Notes: generated from the sequence alone by a model not told the origin. A stretch of DNA of 33,428 nt from an uncultured Acetatifactor sp. (GCA_910578215.1 CAJTPH010000007.1:1-33428); one strand, 5' to 3'; positions 8,084-15,082 are shown, counted from the first letter of the stretch. A program made the numbers and translations.

Positions 8084-8958
8084 TCACGCATCAACCTGGC
8101 TGATAATATTAAAATTCTTCGAGTCTTCCTTGTCGGTGATAACGACAACCTCCTGCGCAGACCCTGTAAAAAAGGACAAAACACTCCTCCTTGTCATAAT
8201 TCCCCACCACCTGCCATAAGATTTTTGAGTTCAGGATTGTCTGGGTATAGTTGCCTTTCATCTTGCATGGGACAGGGGTTTTTGACAACTCCCCTTTGGT
8301 GCTGAAACATAAAGCACCAGTCTTGTCTTTTGTAATATAAACAAACGGATCCTGGCCTTGATTCGACACCTCAAAAACCGCCAGAGCGTCCAAGATATCC
8401 TTTGGAACCGCCTGATTGGTGCAGGTTCTGCTATGCGCCTTTGCCATTGCCACAGAAGACTCCAGGGGATAAGGTTTTTCAATGTCCTTTGCCATGAACA
8501 GGGCAATATCGGTACCGCTCTTAAAATAAACATATTTGTCATACACGCAGATTTCCGTGTTCTTGCCTTCCAGGAATTTAGGCAGTACCTTAAATTGGTC
8601 CCCGTCGATCTGCATTGCCAGAAGATCCCCAGACTTACGCATCGTAGGCGGCAGCGGTGCATCCTCCTCGCCAGACTTTTTCAGTTTTTTCCTGTCGTTA
8701 ATACAGCATTCATACTGCGGGAACCCAATTTTAAAGTATCTGTGCTACTCATTTGGATTTTATTGTTCTTTAAGTCAAAACAAAGGCAGACATCCCCCTG
8801 TACATCCCTCCGCCCCAGGACTGTAAAATTTAGAGGCATAATTTAACAGATCCGCAAATTGCCTGCTGTCAACGGAAGAATGGATATACCACTCGTCAGA
8901 AGGGAACAGGATAACCGGCTTTTCCCCTAAAGGAAGCTGTCCTGGCTGCCTCCCTTTT
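8084..8958 (-). pseudogene. Unknown protein gene, multiply frameshifted
   Basis: The product is not recognised. Coding-quality pieces follow each other in different frames: KKGRQPGQLPLGEKPVILFP with SDEWYIHSSVDSRQFADLLNY (about 8820-8958), then DVCLCFDLKNNKIQMSSTDT (about 8740-8790), then MRKSGDLLAMQIDGDQFKVL onward (8190-8642), then TGSAQEVVVITDKEDSKNFN to a stop at 8084. At least three frameshifts are needed. The longest piece is soluble, beta-rich and has repeated VYDKYVYF/VYITKDK strands. Its 5' end abuts an IS256 relic with no start codon, so insertion or deletion there removed the beginning. Confidence 0.65.
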
Positions 8959-9261
8959 TTAAAAGACAGTTTTGGCCACCTCCAGCGTCATAGGAATATC
9001 TTTCCCATTATCCATTGCCGCGCTGATGTCACATAGCCTTTGTTGTGATAAACAATCCTTGCTTTTGTAGTCATACTTTGAGTAGCCCAGTTCTTCATCC
9101 AGTTCCTCGTCCAGTACGCCCTCTAAGAGGACAGACATCATGTCGCGCATAACGGCATTGACATCTGTGCTGTTTTTGATGCTGATATCGTTTTCTTTCA
9201 GATATCCCCGCATCATTTCCCGCATAGCTGCTTTCTGTGGGCGTTCTTTTCTTCTTGCCAT
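8959..9261 (-). pseudogene. IS256-family transposase N-terminal fragment
   Basis: 100 residues, starting MARRKERPQKAAMREMMRGY, with ELDEELGYSKYDY, the IS256 'LDExLGYxKxD' block. After KSKD the sequence leaves the family (CLSQQRLCDISAAMDNGKDI) and stops, so the remaining three quarters, including the DDE domain, are gone. It is a different subgroup from the element at the left edge, whose start reads MPATKQQ. Confidence 0.8.
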
Positions 9262-9268
9262 AATAATA

Positions 9269-9308
9269 CCTCCAGACTGTGTAGTTTTATCTTACATCAG
9301 TCTGGAGG
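9269..9308. repeat. 11-bp perfect inverted repeat in the IS256 relic leader
   Basis: CCTCCAGACTG (9269-9279) and CAGTCTGGAGG (9298-9308) can form a hairpin just upstream of the transposase ATG. In RNA it would bury the purine-rich region before the start. It may limit translation from readthrough transcripts, as in other IS leaders; this role is inferred. Confidence 0.6.
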
Positions 9309-9350
9309 TTTACACAAACTTTGGGATGGCCCCAAAACTTAATATAGGCA

Positions 9351-9379
9351 TTGTTTGAAAAAGAAATGTGTGCTATACT
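9351..9379 (+). promoter_or_regulatory. Promoter of the holin-like toxin gene
   Basis: TTGTTT (9351-9356), 17-base spacer, TATACT (9374-9379). This would give a leader of about 95 bases before the toxin ATG, long for so short a gene and consistent with a structured, translationally controlled toxin mRNA. Confidence 0.55.
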
Positions 9380-9433
9380 CCATTCACGGGAAACCATAGA
9401 GCCAAAGGCGGCTTTACCCCTCTTGTATTTTGC

Positions 9434-9473
9434 GGAGGGTTCAAGTAGCCCTCCAGACGAAAGAAAGGAGGGC
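9434..9473 (+). promoter_or_regulatory. Toxin mRNA leader with competing Shine-Dalgarno hairpins
   Basis: The Shine-Dalgarno GGAGGGC (9467-9473) is exactly complementary to GCCCTCC (9448-9454), which also pairs with an earlier GGAGGG (9434-9439). The second arm can therefore either hide the ribosome site or be held by the first arm. This SD / anti-SD / anti-anti-SD layout is typical of type I toxin mRNAs that stay inactive until processed or refolded. Confidence 0.6.
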
Positions 9474-9479
9474 GATGCA

Positions 9480-9569
9480 ATGATTACATATCAGGATTTC
9501 TTTTTGTTCTGTACGTTCATTGTTGCCCTTATCAGTCTGCTTTATCAGATTTTTAAGGGAAAGAAATAG
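9480..9569 (+). CDS. Putative holin-like toxin (type I toxin, Hol_Tox type)
   Basis: A 29-residue peptide: MITYQDFFLFCTFIVALISL then LYQIFKGKK. A short polar start, one membrane helix (about residues 7-25) and a lysine-rich end match the small 'putative holin-like toxin' family common in Firmicutes, whose members insert into the membrane and are silenced by antisense RNA. The ATG at 9480 has a GGAGG site seven bases away. A longer upstream reading in the same frame (from 9351) runs through the promoter and leader and is not believed. A converging antisense promoter at 9671-9699 supports the type I toxin call. Confidence 0.8.
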   Translation: MITYQDFFLFCTFIVALISLLYQIFKGKK

Positions 9570-9596
9570 CCGCCACTACCACCAATAGTGACGGCT
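9568..9596. terminator. Bidirectional hairpin at the end of the toxin gene
   Basis: AGCCG-c-CACTA (9568-9578) pairs with TAGTG-a-CGGCT (9586-9596) around a short loop, with one mismatch. On the minus strand a U-rich stretch follows, so it probably ends the antisense RNA. On the plus strand no U-run follows. Confidence 0.5.
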
Positions 9597-9635
9597 GACG
9601 CTGTAAGGCGTTAAGTCAATTCATTTTCTGGGGTA

Positions 9636-9662
9636 GAGCCGCTTCTATGGCTTTCCCTTTTT
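9636..9662 (+). terminator. Terminator of the toxin mRNA
   Basis: A 5-bp stem (GAGCC at 9636-9640 with GGCTT at 9649-9653) is followed by a pyrimidine tract rich in T. The stem is short but the position, just before the antisense RNA start, fits a toxin mRNA overlapping the whole antisense RNA. Confidence 0.4.
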
Positions 9663-9670
9663 CTATGCCT

Positions 9671-9699
9671 AATATAACACATTGCTGATAGGTTTTCAA
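9671..9699 (-). promoter_or_regulatory. Promoter of the antisense RNA
   Basis: On the minus strand TTGAAA (9694-9699), 17-base spacer, TATATT (9671-9676). This is closer to consensus than the toxin promoter, as expected if the antitoxin RNA must be in excess. Confidence 0.62.
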
Positions 9700-9749
9700 G
9701 AACATTTTGAGATATTATCAGAATTAATATTCCATTATTTACATACTTG

Positions 9750-9804
9750 TGGTATAATATGGGCATCCTGTTATCCCCCTCTTGACATGGGGGGTATGGG
9801 ATAA
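9750..9804 (+). promoter_or_regulatory. Extended -10 promoter and inverted repeat before the lipoprotein gene
   Basis: TGGTATAAT (9750-9758) is a perfect extended -10; no good -35 is seen. Just downstream, in the transcribed leader, TTATCCC (9771-9777) and GGGATAA (9798-9804) form a 7-bp inverted repeat with further C/G complementarity inside. It could be an operator or an RNA hairpin. Confidence 0.45.
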
Positions 9805-9835
9805 TTAGTAAAAATTCAAAGGAGGATTTAGGGGA

Positions 9836-10810
9836 ATGAAAAAGAAACTATTAACAATGTTGTTGCTGGCGTTTCTGTCTGTTGGAGTTGTGGCGTGCAG
9901 TAATGAAGACCAGGGAAAAATCGGCAATTCAAATCAGTCAGAAGAAACAAGTAACGCACAGTTAGGAAGTGACAAAGAGGGCGAAACTACAAAAAAAGAA
10001 ACAGAAGAACCGAAGGCACAAACAGAAGCCCCAAAAGTACAGACAGAAGCCCCAAAGGCAGAAATAACTATTGAGCGGCAAGTTGTTTTTGACCAGGACG
10101 GAATAATTATAACTGCAACCGGGATAGACCTTAAGGGTTCTTTTATGGGGCCGGAGATTAAGCTTTTAATTGAAAATAATTCCGAAAAAAAGCTTACAGT
10201 GCAAGCCAGAAATGTTTCTGTAAATGGGTATATGGTAGATACGTCAATGTCCGCAGAAGTTTCTCCTGGAAAGAAAGCAAATGATTCTCTTACCATAACC
10301 AAAAGCTCCATTAAGGAATGCGGAATAGAGAATATCGCATATGCTGACTTTTCCTTCCATATTTTTAACAGTGATTCGTGGAGTGATTCGTTCGATACTG
10401 ATATGATTCACATAGAGACGTCCTGTGTCAATAGCTATACACAATCGTATGATGATAGCGGAGAAGTGATTTATGAAAATAATGGAATTAAAATTGTTTC
10501 AAAGGGCATTTCGGAAGATGCGAGTTTTATGGGGACGCCGCTTGTTCTTTACATAGAAAACAACACGGAAGATGCGATTACAATCCAAGCCAGAAATGTT
10601 TCTATAAATGGGTTTATGGTCGACCAGATATTCTCGTGTGAGATTATGCCTGGCAAGAAGGCAATTGATGCTGTTACTTTTATGAAATCAGATATAGAGG
10701 AAAATCAGATAAAAAGCATAGATGAAGTGGAGATATCGTTTCATATATTTAAAACTGACGGGTGGGATACCATACAAGATACGGATCCTGTGACAATAAG
10801 CTTTAAATAG
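9836..10810 (+). CDS. Lipoprotein with two tandem copies of an unknown beta domain
   Basis: 324 residues. A lipoprotein signal peptide (MKKKLLTMLLLAFLSVGVVA followed by lipid-anchored Cys21) leads to a low-complexity linker rich in Glu/Thr/Lys with three EAPK-type repeats (about residues 45-78). Two homologous domains follow, about 83-195 and 205-324. They share, in order, I-x-G-I-x-x-x-x-S-F-M-G-x-x-x-x-L-x-I-E-N-N, then VQARNVS(V/I)NG(Y/F)MVD, PGKKA and a FHIF strand. The copies differ at many positions, so the duplication is old. It sits on the outer face of the membrane. Function unknown; the fold may be like the Ig-like DUF4352-type lipoproteins of Firmicutes. Confidence 0.82.
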   Translation: MKKKLLTMLLLAFLSVGVVACSNEDQGKIGNSNQSEETSNAQLGSDKEGETTKKETEEPKAQTEAPKVQTEAPKAEITIERQVVFDQDGIIITATGIDLKGSFMGPEIKLLIENNSEKKLTVQARNVSVNGYMVDTSMSAEVSPGKKANDSLTITKSSIKECGIENIAYADFSFHIFNSDSWSDSFDTDMIHIETSCVNSYTQSYDDSGEVIYENNGIKIVSKGISEDASFMGTPLVLYIENNTEDAITIQARNVSINGFMVDQIFSCEIMPGKKAIDAVTFMKSDIEENQIKSIDEVEISFHIFKTDGWDTIQDTDPVTISFK

Positions 10811-10838
10811 AACCTTACAACTGAATATTGAGAAAAAA

Positions 10839-10865
10839 GGCGGCGGAGAAATCTGCCGTCTTTTT
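10839..10865 (+). terminator. Terminator of the lipoprotein gene
   Basis: A nine-pair GC-rich stem (GGCGGCGGA at 10839-10847 with TCTGCCGTC at 10852-10860, two G-U pairs) with a 4-base loop is followed by TTTTT (10861-10865). It begins 28 bases after the stop codon. Confidence 0.85.
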
Positions 10866-10978
10866 ATTAGAATAAGCTTGGTACAAAATCTCTCTTCACC
10901 TATATTACAATTAATACATGATACAGAAAACAAAACTCTGCCTGTCATTTGACAGTCGCGCAAGAAAGGAGCAGCATT

Positions 10979-11572
10979 ATGTATGAATTGGTAGAAGTGC
11001 GGAAAGATGATGTTTTTACGAATAGCAAAGTGATTTCGGAGGGAACGAATAACAAACACCATGCGGTACAACAAATCATTTAAAAGTATGAAAAGGTGTT
11101 CGATGAAACAAAGGAACTTGGAGCGGTCGCATTTGAAATGCGAGCCCTAAAACAAAGCAGGGGAGCGAATCAAAAAAAGATATATCTTTTAAACGAAGGC
11201 CAGGCCATGTTTTTGATGACTCTTTTAAGAAATGACGGAGTAGACGGTGTTGTTGTGAGATTCAAGGCAAGGCTTGCCAGTAAAGAAAACCGTCTGAAAG
11301 AGACAGACGTAATAAAACTTCTTGTAGAGTATGCCAAGGAGCAGGGCAGTACACATTCAGACCAGCTATATAGAGTCTATACAAAACTGGCTAACAGCAT
11401 TGTCGGCGGCAAGCGTGATGATATGACAGCTTTGGAACTGAATACCCTTACATTGGTGGAAAGCATTATAAAGTAGACCATAGAAATAGATATGTCAATG
11501 GGGTATGCACTATAAGGACATATACAAAGACTGTAAGAAGCGGATAGAACAGTTTGGAGAAATTACATATTT
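10979..11572 (+). pseudogene. Phage Rha-family regulatory protein, broken
   Basis: ATG 10979 starts MYELVEVRKDDVFTNSKVIS, then EGTNNKHHAVQQII, the 'vtSkviAe...KxHxxVxxxI' DNA-binding block of Rha-type phage proteins. An in-frame TAA follows at 11081-11083. The frame continues KYEKVFDETKELG and IYLLNEGQAMFLMTLLRN, another hallmark of the family, to TAG 11474-11476. A final piece in a different frame (HYKDIYKDCKKRIEQFGEI) ends at about 11572. Two stops and one frameshift make it a remnant. The GTG at 11096 could serve as a restart but lacks a convincing ribosome site. A CTGTCA-tt-TGACAG palindrome (10941-10954) lies just upstream and may be a former operator. It is the only clear prophage trace besides the integrase. 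Confidence 0.75.
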
Positions 11573-11585
11573 GATAGCATGACAG

Positions 11586-11611
11586 GGTGGAAAATTTCTT
11601 TCCACCTTTTT
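11586..11611 (+). terminator. Strong Rho-independent terminator
   Basis: A perfect 8-bp stem (GGTGGAAA at 11586-11593 with TTTCCACC at 11599-11606), 5-base loop and TTTTT. It closes the broken Rha gene. Confidence 0.85.
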
Positions 11612-11639
11612 GTATGTGCACAGGATCTAATCAGATCCC

Positions 11640-12180
11640 CCTTTTTGGAGGAGAAGGTTATCGTTCAGTACACCCACCCGGAAATTATAGGGCAGGCATC
11701 CCGGCAATAATTCACCGATTTGAAATCGGTAAACCTGATAAGGCATCCCCGAAATGAAGACACCTTGCCACACGCTCCACAAGCCCCTGTTTTGCGTTGT
11801 AACGGCATAGGCGATATTTCCTCATGCAGAGTGGTACAAGCCCGGTATGGGGCAGATAGGAGCCTTTACAGAGGGATTCTGACAGTAGGGCGGTTCATTC
11901 CTCGTGTATGAAGAATGGAGCGAAAATTCCGCTGTACCCCTGCCGCTGATTTGGCGTTCCCAAAGGGAATCTTCCCTCCTGCTCTCGGGCAACCCGTACC
12001 TGAAAGTACGCTCTCACCCTCTGCAGGTGTGCCTACGGAGGTTTTCCTTTGTGGAGAGTCCCTGTGCCGGGGAGTCGTGAAGTCCGACATCTTCCCCCAG
12101 ATGTGGGGGAAGTCTGTAACGTTTCGTTATCCAGTTCCCCAGAGATTCCGGGACTAATTCCTGTCGGGTTCCGGGCTGAA
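11640..12180 (+). ncRNA. Candidate large structured RNA or relic of an RNA-guided element
   Basis: About 540 bases with no convincing protein in any frame, clearly richer in G+C than its flanks, and dense with complementary arms. Examples are ACCGATTT/AAATCGGT (about 11711-11727), CGTAC/GTACG (about 11995-12010) and CTTCCCCCA/TGGGGGAAG (about 12091-12112). It is bounded on the left by a terminator (11606) and on the right by the Uma2 gene's terminator (12196). Strand is uncertain; plus is preferred because it follows a terminator on that strand. Size and hairpin density recall large bacterial RNAs (ROOL/GOLLD, HEARO-type omega RNA), but I cannot assign a family, and no IscB, IsrB or TnpB gene follows. 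Confidence 0.35.
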
Positions 12181-12195
12181 GACCTGCTGACAAAG

Positions 12196-12225
12196 GAAAA
12201 AGCCCCCAGGAATAGTCCCGGAGGC
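12196..12225 (-). terminator. Terminator of the Uma2 gene
   Basis: On the minus strand a hairpin of GCCTCCGGG against CCTGGGGGC (12202-12225) is followed by UUUUUCC. It begins 14 bases after the Uma2 stop codon. Confidence 0.7.
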
Positions 12226-12238
12226 CCGGGGAAGAGGA

Positions 12239-12796
12239 TCACAGTTCCAGCTCTGTAAAGTCAATCCACAGATCATCATAGATGTTGACCTTGATCTTGT
12301 CCTGGAAAGTGTAAGCGGCGGCTTCAAATTTGGTTTCTTCCAGGTGATAAACAAATACCGTTTTCTTAATAGGGCCCACAATCCAATACTCCCTCACTCC
12401 AGCGTCCATGTAAAGGTTCAGTTTGCGTACATAGTCATGGCTTGAATTACCAGAGGATACGATCTCCATAATCCAGTCCGGCGCCCCGGTACAGCCCCGG
12501 TCTGTCAGCTTATTGGGATCACAGATCACGCTGATGTCCGGCTCCACCACGTTTTTGTCATCTTCTGAAAACAGCTTGACGGCAAAGGGGGCCGGGTAGA
12601 CCTTGCAGGGGCCTTTTTTAGAATCAATATAGTTGGCAATGGTTTTTGATAAGAACATGAGTATTTCCTGGTGTATCCTGCTGGGAGCCGACATGTAATA
12701 GATTTGACCGTCTATCAGTTCGGCTCTGACGTTCTCTGGCAGGTTGTAGTAGTCATCTTCTGTGTAAATGTTTGCGTGGGCTAATGCTTCTGACAT
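12239..12796 (-). CDS. Uma2-family (DUF820) PD-(D/E)XK nuclease
   Basis: 185 residues. The family pattern is complete: an early E-L-I-D-G-x-I-Y-Y-M-S block with PSRIHQEI (about 26-45), VEPDISVI (84-91, catalytic Asp87), DWIMEIVSSGNSSHD (107-121, Glu111) and VRKLNLYMDAGVREYWIV (123-140, Lys125). Uma2 proteins have a restriction-endonuclease fold; their biological role is mostly unknown and many sit in mobile DNA. ATG 12796 has an AAGGAG site. The XRE gene lies 30 bases upstream on the same strand, so the two are probably one operon driven from 13080-13108. Activity is inferred from the retained residues. Confidence 0.88.
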   Translation of the reverse strand: MSEALAHANIYTEDDYYNLPENVRAELIDGQIYYMSAPSRIHQEILMFLSKTIANYIDSKKGPCKVYPAPFAVKLFSEDDKNVVEPDISVICDPNKLTDRGCTGAPDWIMEIVSSGNSSHDYVRKLNLYMDAGVREYWIVGPIKKTVFVYHLEETKFEAAAYTFQDKIKVNIYDDLWIDFTELEL

Positions 12797-12826
12797 TGTG
12801 GTGCTCCTTTCTGGTGGGTGGGAAAT

Positions 12827-13045
12827 TTAAATGGCTTCCTGTGTATCATTCATGATAAACCGTGCATCAAAAGTGCAGTTTAAGGCTTTTGCAATGTCCA
12901 AAAGCTCTTTTTCTGAAAAATTGTCTCTTGTCATTTTATTAGACATATTTTGTCTGGATTGTCCGGTTCTTTCGGCCAACTGTGCGAGGGTCATATTTCT
13001 GCGTTTTAAAATTATTTTTATTTTTTCGCCCATGGTAATAGACAT
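12827..13045 (-). CDS. Small XRE-family DNA-binding protein
   Basis: 72 residues, essentially one helix-turn-helix domain (about residues 5-62): IKIILKRRNMTLAQLAERTG, then SRQNMSNKMTRDNFSEKELL, then DIAKALNCTFDARFI. It probably binds its own promoter: AGTGTATAAT occurs in both divergent promoters around it (minus -10 at 13080-13085, plus -10 at 13150-13155). It leads the operon with the Uma2 nuclease, so it is probably the regulator of that gene and, divergently, of the 13343 gene. Confidence 0.87.
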   Translation of the reverse strand: MSITMGEKIKIILKRRNMTLAQLAERTGQSRQNMSNKMTRDNFSEKELLDIAKALNCTFDARFIMNDTQEAI

Positions 13046-13079
13046 TTTGAATACCGCCTTTCTTATGTGTTATATAAAC

Positions 13080-13108
13080 ATTATACACTATAAAATGTAA
13101 TAAGTCAA
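13080..13108 (-). promoter_or_regulatory. Promoter of the XRE-Uma2 operon
   Basis: On the minus strand TTGACT (13103-13108), exactly 17 bases, then TATAAT (13080-13085). The transcript would start about 30 bases before the XRE ATG. Confidence 0.75.
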
Positions 13109-13149
13109 ATATTTAAAGACATAGTAAATAAAAAAGTTGCTAAAAAGTG

Positions 13150-13155
13150 TATAAT
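13150..13155 (+). promoter_or_regulatory. Divergent -10 element toward the 13343 gene
   Basis: TATAAT with the same AGTG in front as the XRE promoter on the other strand; the -35 is weak. The region 13156-13342 would then be an untranslated leader of about 180 bases. It is purine-rich with no ORF, ending in GAAAGGAGATAGGAC before the next ATG. Confidence 0.45.
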
Positions 13156-13342
13156 AGTCTTATCAACAGAGAGGAACACAAAAGCAGCCAAGGCGGACGG
13201 GAGTAGCGAAAGGGAAAGCAAGAACGCAAGGTAACACCGGGAAGCAGGATAAGAAAGATTGAGATGCCGCATAAGCCGCTAGATGTTTAAAGCCTGCCGG
13301 GGCTGTCCTAAAACCTCTTGAAATTGAAAGGAGATAGGACAC

Positions 13343-13675
13343 ATGAAGTACAACTTTAGCAAAATCATGTTGAGAGCATGGAAAATCTACCGGGAAAACA
13401 AAGGGCTTTCTTTTGGGGAGTGCTTGCACCGGGCATGGCTGACCGCAAAGGCAGAGGAAGTAAATACAAAGCGGATTGAGGACGCAAAGGCAGCTGCAGG
13501 GATTGACGAGGAAACAAACACATGGAGCGGCTGGAAACAGCTTGGATATGAAGTGATTCATGGTAGTAAAGCATTATTTGGCGCTGATCTGATTTGGGGT
13601 AGTAAAGGGGATGGCAGGATTTATAAGGCCCGGTTCTTTGGACGGTCACAGGTGCAGGAACTTGCGACAGCATAA
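13343..13675 (+). CDS. Hypothetical protein of an integrative element
   Basis: 110 residues, not assigned to a known family. It starts MKYNFSKIMLRAWKIYRENK, with a basic helical N-terminus typical of small accessory proteins carried on Lachnospiraceae mobile elements. The middle is lysine/glutamate-rich and the C-terminus is glycine-rich (LIWGSKGDGRIYKARFFGRS). There is no signal peptide or membrane helix. The GGAGATAGGACAC site supports ATG 13343. It lies between the XRE gene and the integrase, so it was probably cargo or a DNA-processing helper of the integrated element. Confidence 0.62.
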   Translation: MKYNFSKIMLRAWKIYRENKGLSFGECLHRAWLTAKAEEVNTKRIEDAKAAAGIDEETNTWSGWKQLGYEVIHGSKALFGADLIWGSKGDGRIYKARFFGRSQVQELATA

Positions 13676-13796
13676 AAATAGCCCCATACCAGAGCGGTCA
13701 CTCTGATAGGGGCAAGTACCCCACAACTTAGCAAATGAGGGTATGGGGAGATTATAACATTTCCCCTGCCCGGAGTAAAGAGAGGATTTGAGTGAA

Positions 13797-14772
13797 ATGC
13801 AATACCCACTGACAATAGAGCAGTTCCAGTACCCGGAGTTTGAAAAGGGTATTGGCATGGAGATGGAATTCCTACCCCAAATTTTAGATGGCAAGCGGTA
13901 CAGCATTTACGGGAAGAAAAAGCTATTATTACAGGCATATATCTCCGCGGATTGGCGGCAGAAAAGTACAGCAGCTTGAACGCAGGGAGATTTTAAACAT
14001 ACAGAGGGATATTTCCGAGAGGTTGGCAGCAACTACCTGCAATGGGGTAATGAGGACATTAAAAGTAATCCTTAATGATGCTGTACATGATGATATTATT
14101 CTCAAAAGCCCTGCAGGTGGAATCAAAGCTATAAAAGAACCGGAGAAAGCCACGGAAACATATCACAGGGCGCTGACGGAACAGGAGCAAAAGGACTTTA
14201 TGCACGAAATGGCGAAAGATTATTATTACGAGTTTATTTCGCTTCTCTTATGCACGGGCATGAGGATCGGTGAAGCTGCTGCCCTGGCATGGGACGATAT
14301 AGACTATAAACAGAATGTTATTCATGTAACGAAGACAGTCACTTTCAATGAAGATAACACTATGAGCATAGGAAGTCCTAAAAGCGAAGCAGGGAAAAGG
14401 GATATTCCGTTAAATGATACAATTAAGGGGGTTTTAGCAGATCAGAGGAAAAAACTTGGGAATGTTCTGCCAATGAATGATAACAGGATTTTTGCATCCG
14501 TATATGGTGGCATAGTACATAACCACGCAATAAACCGGGCGATAAGTGACTCGCTGGCCAGACTGGAAGAACAGGGTAAGCAGATAGAGCATTTTACAGC
14601 ACACGCTTTAAGAGACACCTTTGCGACACGGTATATAGAGCAAGGCGGAAACCCGCAGACCTTAAAGACAATTCTGGGGCACAGCAGCCTGGCAATGACC
14701 ATGGACTTATACAGTCATGTCCTACCGAATACCAAACAAAAGGAAATGGATAATCTGAAGATAGTTTTATAA
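13797..14772 (+). pseudogene. Tyrosine recombinase (integrase) with disrupted N-terminus
   Basis: From about 13936 one frame encodes a good phage/ICE-type integrase: HISPRIGGRKVQQLERREI, core-binding helices, then the catalytic domain with Arg in GMRIGEAAAL, Lys in the SPKSEAGKRDIPL hairpin, HALRDTFATR (His/Arg), GHSS and nucleophile Tyr in MDLYSHV. All the catalytic residues are present. The N-terminal arm-binding domain is not: ATG 13797 (preceded by AGAGAGGA) opens MQYPLTIEQFQYPEF with DGKRYSIYGKKK in another frame, which stops at 13979. A deletion of some 50 or more residues with a frame change near 13925-13936 joined the parts. The catalytic part could be translated only from weak internal starts. 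Probably inactive. Confidence 0.75.
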
Positions 14773-15034
14773 CCGGATGTGCGGCATGGCAACCGCCCGT
14801 GTCATTACCCCAATAATACCCCCTTTTCTACCCCAATTTTGTGGGGTACGAGGTAGATAAAGATAAAGAAAGATGAAATATATGAAAGTGGCTGACGTTA
14901 AACAATACCCATAGAATCAGGGCTTGAAAGAATAACCATGGATAAAGAAAAATAATGATAAAATGAACAGCATTATACCACAAGTATAATGACAGCTAAA
15001 GTTTTTTGTGATATAGTACGATATAGAAAGAAGA
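14773..15034. other. Intergenic region after the integrase, with two palindromes
   Basis: No ORF is seen. TACCCCA/TGGGGTA (14829-14848) forms a 7-bp hairpin that may end the integrase transcript. CATTATAC/GTATAATG (14971-14991) is a perfect 8-bp inverted repeat with a 5-base gap, containing a TATAAT-like core, and could be a protein-binding site. No clear att repeat was found. Confidence 0.45.
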
Positions 15035-15035
15035 T

Positions 15036-15067
15036 AAGCGGGTCCGAGTTATACAGAAGCGGGTCCG
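15036..15067 (+). repeat. 11-bp direct repeat spaced 21 bases
   Basis: AAGCGGGTCCG occurs at 15036-15046 and 15057-15067. The 21-base period is two helical turns, so both copies face the same side, as expected for tandem regulator sites. They lie just upstream of a small ORF and about 290 bases before rtcB. Confidence 0.5.
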
Positions 15068-15082
15068 GGGAAGGAAAAAATC

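Larger units (their letters stand above)
8959..9332 (-). mobile_element. IS256-family relic, 5' end only
   Basis: Contains a truncated transposase start (8959-9261), a leader hairpin (9269-9308) and a terminal repeat around 9310-9332, whose ACACAAACTT is shared with the element at 1-351. The rest of the element is lost; unrelated pseudogene sequence joins at 8958. Confidence 0.7.
9560..9664 (-). ncRNA. Antisense RNA of the type I toxin-antitoxin locus (candidate)
   Basis: The minus-strand promoter at 9671-9699 should start an RNA near 9664. It runs leftward over the toxin mRNA's 3' region. The hairpin at 9568-9596 followed by UAUUUCUUU is a plausible end, giving an RNA of about 100 bases overlapping the last codons of the toxin gene. 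The arrangement resembles TxpA/RatA-type modules. Exact ends are inferred. Confidence 0.55.

Noticed and set aside
9351..9569. 72-residue version of the holin-like toxin
   Set aside because: Its N-terminal 43 codons run through the promoter and the structured leader; the ribosome site fits the ATG at 9480.
11720..12258. Several overlapping ORFs of 60-80 residues in the GC-rich region
   Set aside because: Low-complexity, frame-shifting peptides rich in Pro/Ser/Arg with no ribosome sites; the hairpin structure explains the sequence better.
13163..13561. 132-residue minus-strand ORF
   Set aside because: Cysteine- and leucine-rich mirror of the plus-strand gene and its leader; no ribosome site.
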